From positions 4,433,501-4,497,500 of the forward strand of contig CP136896.1 of the NCBI GenBank assembly GCA_034359265.1: DNA of 64,000 nt, read 5' to 3'. Below the pieces are notes generated by a model. The model did no database searches, had not been told where the DNA came from, and saw nothing but the letters and a program-made list of their open reading frames with translations. Positions 61,107 to 64,000 of the stretch are shown piece by piece. The DNA comes from Canna indica. Lineage: Eukaryota; Streptophyta; Magnoliopsida; Zingiberales; Cannaceae. The number at the start of each line of letters is the position of its first letter. The first letter of the stretch is position 1. A program made the translations under genes and the position numbers.

Positions 61107-61431
61107 GGTACACATCATCAACAACGGCTTTCCCACGGCCATCCGTGGGAAAGCCGTTGCTAAAAGTGTATCGAAAGCCGTTGCTGATGACCTACAGCAA
61201 CGGCTTAGTGACGGGATTTTACTAACGGCGTTGCGACGGACTCAGCGGCCGTTGCTATTAATGTTATCAGCAACGGCTCCGTGTTCGTGGCAAAACCGTT
61301 GCTGATAATATTTTTAGCAACGGCCCGAGCGACCGTTGCCGATCCGTCGCTAAGTTATCAGCAACGCGAGTTTCTGTCACGGCTCTATTGCAACGGCCCG
61401 GCCGTTGCTGATGCCCATTTTTCTAGTAGTG
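61107..61431. repeat. Right subterminal repeats of CACTA B
   Basis: Includes a strong palindrome, GGCTTTCCCACGG...CCGTGGGAAAGCC (61127-61161), and many GCAACGGC/GCCGTTGC words. The same palindrome occurs in A at 61868-61902. Confidence 0.88.
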
Positions 61432-61847
61432 GCAACATCTCAGCTCATACCGGAGCAAGCATCCCCTCGGCATCATCTGATCCATCATCCTCGAGTCAAT
61501 CCACGCCGGTGTACACCCAAGCACTCCAGACCCCAATCATATGATCCAGACCATCCTCCATCGTCATCGTGATATTTATTATTATTTTTTTATATTGACT
61601 TTGTTACTTAGATACTATACTTGATTAATTTGTTTTGTTTGGATATTGACACTTCAAATTTGCATTTGAATAGTTTTTATACGATTGTGGATAATTGTAA
61701 ACATAAGTATAATTATTTTGATGTATATCTGGGTGTATTTGTGATGTGTGAATGAATATATGTATGGGTGTATGGGTGTGTGAGTTATGTATCAGATAAT
61801 GTATCAATGTATTAAATGAAAATTTAGAATTTTAGATTTTTTCGATT

Positions 61848-62173
61848 GCAGGTTGTAGTCATCAGCAACGGCTTTCCCACGGTCGTCCGTGGGAAAGCCG
61901 TTACTAAAAGTGTATCGTAAGCCATTGCTGATGTCATACAGCAACGGCTTAGCAACGGTCTTTCACTAACGGCGTTGCTACGGACACGCGGGCCGTTGCT
62001 AATAATTGTTATCAGCAACGGAATCGAGTCCGTGGCAACCCCGTTGCTGATAATATTATTAGCAACGGCGCAAGCGACCGTTGCTGATCCGTTGCTAAAT
62101 TATCAGCAACACGTCTTTCTGCCACGGCTCCGTTGAAACGGTTGGGGCCGTTGCTGATGTCCACTATTCCAGT

Positions 62174-62177
<4 letters not shown>
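61848..62177. repeat. Right subterminal repeats of CACTA A
   Basis: Closely similar to 61107-61431, with more substitutions, as expected of the older host element. Confidence 0.85.
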
Positions 62178-62218
<41 letters not shown>

Positions 62219-62533
62219 ACGAAGCTTGAGGATTTCTGTCGCCTCTTGCCTACATGATTTCTGTCGAAGCTTAATATTTTATTATGATTTTTGTCGAAGC
62301 CCGCTGTATATTCAAGATTGATTGATTAAACCTAATTTATTTGATGCATTCTTCCTCATCTGTATGATTTCTCGCCTTTTGATTTTTGTCGAAGCCTGCT
62401 TTTTCTTCATGGTTGATGTTTTATTGATGCTAATATCCTCAATAACAATTTTAAATTTCATGATTTCTGTTTGATTTCTCACCGTTTTAAATTTATGTTG
62501 ATCTAATATTCAAGATTTCTGTTGAAGCCTGTT
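62178..62533. other. (CT)n tract and degenerate GATTTYTGTCGAAGC repeats
   Basis: A (CT)n run to 62218, then about six diverged copies of GATTTCTGTCGAAGC up to 62530. T-rich and intron-like. It was joined to 48732 before CACTA A inserted. No coding region. Confidence 0.5.
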
Positions 62534-62858
62534 TGTTGAAATTCGAACCTCAATTGACTGATCTCCAAGAATGCAAGAAGTCGGGGAGAATATGTGTTCT
62601 TCCCTAAATTATTTTATTAGCTACTTAACCACCGAAAAAAGATCATTCTACAGAGTTTGAATCAATACACACTTAATAGCTGCATTGTTCTAATTGAGTC
62701 AAAGTAAAGGTAAAAGGAAAAAAACCTATTTTACCCCTGAGTACATAACTCTCTTATCATATGCAGTGAAAGGACAAAGAAGTAAAATTAAGTACAAAAT
62801 AACATCCAGGGAAAACTATTACAATAAGCTAAATGTGTACAGCATACATGATTCAATA
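62534..62858 (-). repeat. 3' LTR of the Copia element at the window end
   Basis: On the minus strand it starts TATTGAATC at 62858 (TG expected, changed to TA) right after a polypurine tract TTAAGGGGGGAC, and ends TTTCAACA at 62534. Length 325 bp. The 5' LTR would lie outside the window. Confidence 0.65.
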
Positions 62859-62909
62859 GTCCCCCCTTAAGTTAGTACTGGAGAATAAATTCTCCAGGCC
62901 TAACTTGCT

Positions 62910-64000
62910 TTAAAAACCTTGATGCTCCTTGCCTGGTAATGCTTTAGTCAATATGTCTGCAACTTGACATTTGCATGATATGTAGGTTGGAGCAATGAGT
63001 CCCTGTTGGAGCTTCTCCCTCACAAAATAGCAATCTATTTCAAGGTGTTTAGTTCGTTCATGAAAAACAAGGTTAGCTGCGATATGTAATGCACTTTGAT
63101 TATCACAGTAAAGTGTAACAGGAAGTTTACATTTGATACCAATTTTATTTATCAAGTTAATAATCCACACCAACTCAGCTGAGGCACTTGAGAGTGCTCG
63201 AAGTTCACTTTCAGCACTTGATTTGCTAACTGTTGTCTGTTTTTTGCTTTTCCAACTTATAAGTGATGATCCTAATTTTACACAATATCCTGTGATTGAT
63301 CTTCGAGTAAGAGTACAGCTTTCCCAATCAGCATCACAGTACCCTATTATTGAATTAAGTTATAGGATCAGATGAATAAAATAACCCAAGTCCATGTGTA
63401 CCTTTGAGGTATTTTACTATTCTCAGTGCAGCTTTCATATGCAATTGATTTGGCTATTTGGTGTGCTGGCTTAGTGAATGTACGTTATATGTTATGTCTG
63501 GCCGAGTGATTGTTATATACAATAATTTTCCTATGAGTCTTTAGAATGCACATCTATCTTCTAATGACAACTCTGGTGTCTCAGCATCATTGTTAACTTT
63601 GCTCTTTAATTGCATAGGAGTTTCTTTTGGCTTGCAATTAGTCAAATTCATTTCTTTTAGCAAATCTAATATGTACTTTCTTTGACATATATGTGTGCCT
63701 GTAGTGTTTCTTTTAATTTCTAGACCTAGGAAATATGTCAAACTCCGCAAATCTCTTATTTTGAATTGATTTCTGAGATGCCTCTTCATATCTAAAATTC
63801 CCTCTTCATCATTCCCTGTTAGTATGATATCATCGACATAAACAAGAATGATAACTGATTTATTTTCATTTTTCATTACAAACAAACAATTGTCTGTATA
63901 GCACTGTTTGTATCCAAATGAAATCATTCTCTCAAAAAGTTTGACAAACCATTGCCTCCCTGCTTGCTTTAAGCCATAGATAGATTTCAGTAATTTGCAT
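62910..64000 (-). pseudogene. Copia pol: reverse transcriptase and RNase H, continues past the window end
   Basis: Minus-strand Copia polyprotein C-terminal half. Reverse transcriptase (from 64000 to about 63541) has YVDDIILTG, DLRSLTYFLGLEI and ICQRKYILDLLKEM. A connection region follows (LLYITITRPDITYNVH, WESCTLTRRSITGYC). RNase H (63250-62910) has AESELRALSSASAELVWI, YCDNQSALHIAAN, HERTKHLEIDCYFVRE and VADILTKALPG. Stops near 63540, 63450 and 63370 and frame changes show it is dead. The YVDD motif shows the Copia order, with no integrase seen because it would lie beyond 64000. Confidence 0.9.

Larger units (their letters stand above)
54555..61431 (+). mobile_element. CACTA transposon B, 6877 bp, near complete, with 3-bp target duplication
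   Basis: Ends CACTACTAGAAAC (54555) and TTTTTCTAGTAGTG (ending 61431), flanked by GCA on both sides (54552-54554 and 61432-61434). Left subterminal DNA (54575-54860) and right subterminal DNA (61110-61425) are packed with CAGCAACGGC and GCCGTTGCTG in both orientations, presumed binding sites for the accessory transposase protein. Holds a TNP2 gene and a five-exon Ptta gene in that order. The most complete CACTA copy here. Confidence 0.95.
48733..62177 (+). mobile_element. Nest 2: CACTA transposon A with two insertions
   Basis: Left end CTCTACTAGAAA and right end TTCCAGTAGTC match the CACTA end motif except at the outermost bases. Both ends lie in a (CT)n tract, so the apparent TCT duplication is weak. 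Subterminal AACGGC/GCCGTT repeats occur at both ends. Excluding the solo-LTR-like insertion (51076-52638) and CACTA B (54555-61431), about 5 kb belongs to A. It holds TNP2 and the last exon of Ptta, both broken. Confidence 0.8.

Overview
The window is plant nuclear DNA, very probably from a eudicot. The evidence is spliced genes with GT-AG introns, a high A+T intergenic background, and a dense load of plant-type transposons (Copia, L1-type LINE, CACTA, hAT, Harbinger-like and Mutator-like elements). Nothing points to bacterial DNA. I found no tRNA, rRNA or CRISPR array.

Only two ordinary host genes can be read with confidence, both on the minus strand. At 1-850 is the 5' part of a bHLH transcription factor gene (subfamily like bHLH137), cut by the window edge. 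At 18911-24198 is a complete 12-exon gene for LCB2, the catalytic subunit of serine palmitoyltransferase (490 codons, open reading frame intact when spliced). An hAT-type MITE with a perfect 8-bp target duplication sits in its intron 2.

Almost everything else is mobile DNA. From left to right: small hAT MITEs (1265-1863, 2915-3055); diverged LTR remnants; a three-copy tandem repeat of about 300 bp (4771-5665); a complete non-autonomous Copia-type element with 479-bp LTRs (7039-12265); a Harbinger-like element (14783-15980); a small LTR remnant (17940-18205); a foldback element (25270-26525); and a CACTA transposon with a 3-bp target duplication (28852-33618).

Two deep nests follow. Nest 1 (34827-47264): a Harbinger-like element is split by a CACTA element (35033-44824). 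That CACTA element holds a Mutator-like MITE, a 6.2-kb L1-type LINE with its target duplication, and a captured piece of a NIMA-related kinase (NEK) gene. The right arm of the Harbinger-like element is itself split by a 1.4-kb hAT element. Nest 2 (48733-62177): CACTA element A is interrupted by a 1563-bp solo-LTR-like insertion and by a full CACTA element B of the same family (54555-61431). Removing B and one copy of its GCA duplication restores the A sequence exactly as it reads in B.

The window ends inside a Copia element on the minus strand (reverse transcriptase, RNase H, 3' LTR). The CACTA elements share two genes, a TNP2-type transposase (Transposase_21) and a Ptta/En-Spm Transposase_24 gene. 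All copies carry stop codons, frameshifts or deletions, so none looks able to move by itself. I see no convincing undescribed host system. The most interesting biology is the layered nesting, the NEK exon capture and the near self-insertion of one CACTA element into its relative.
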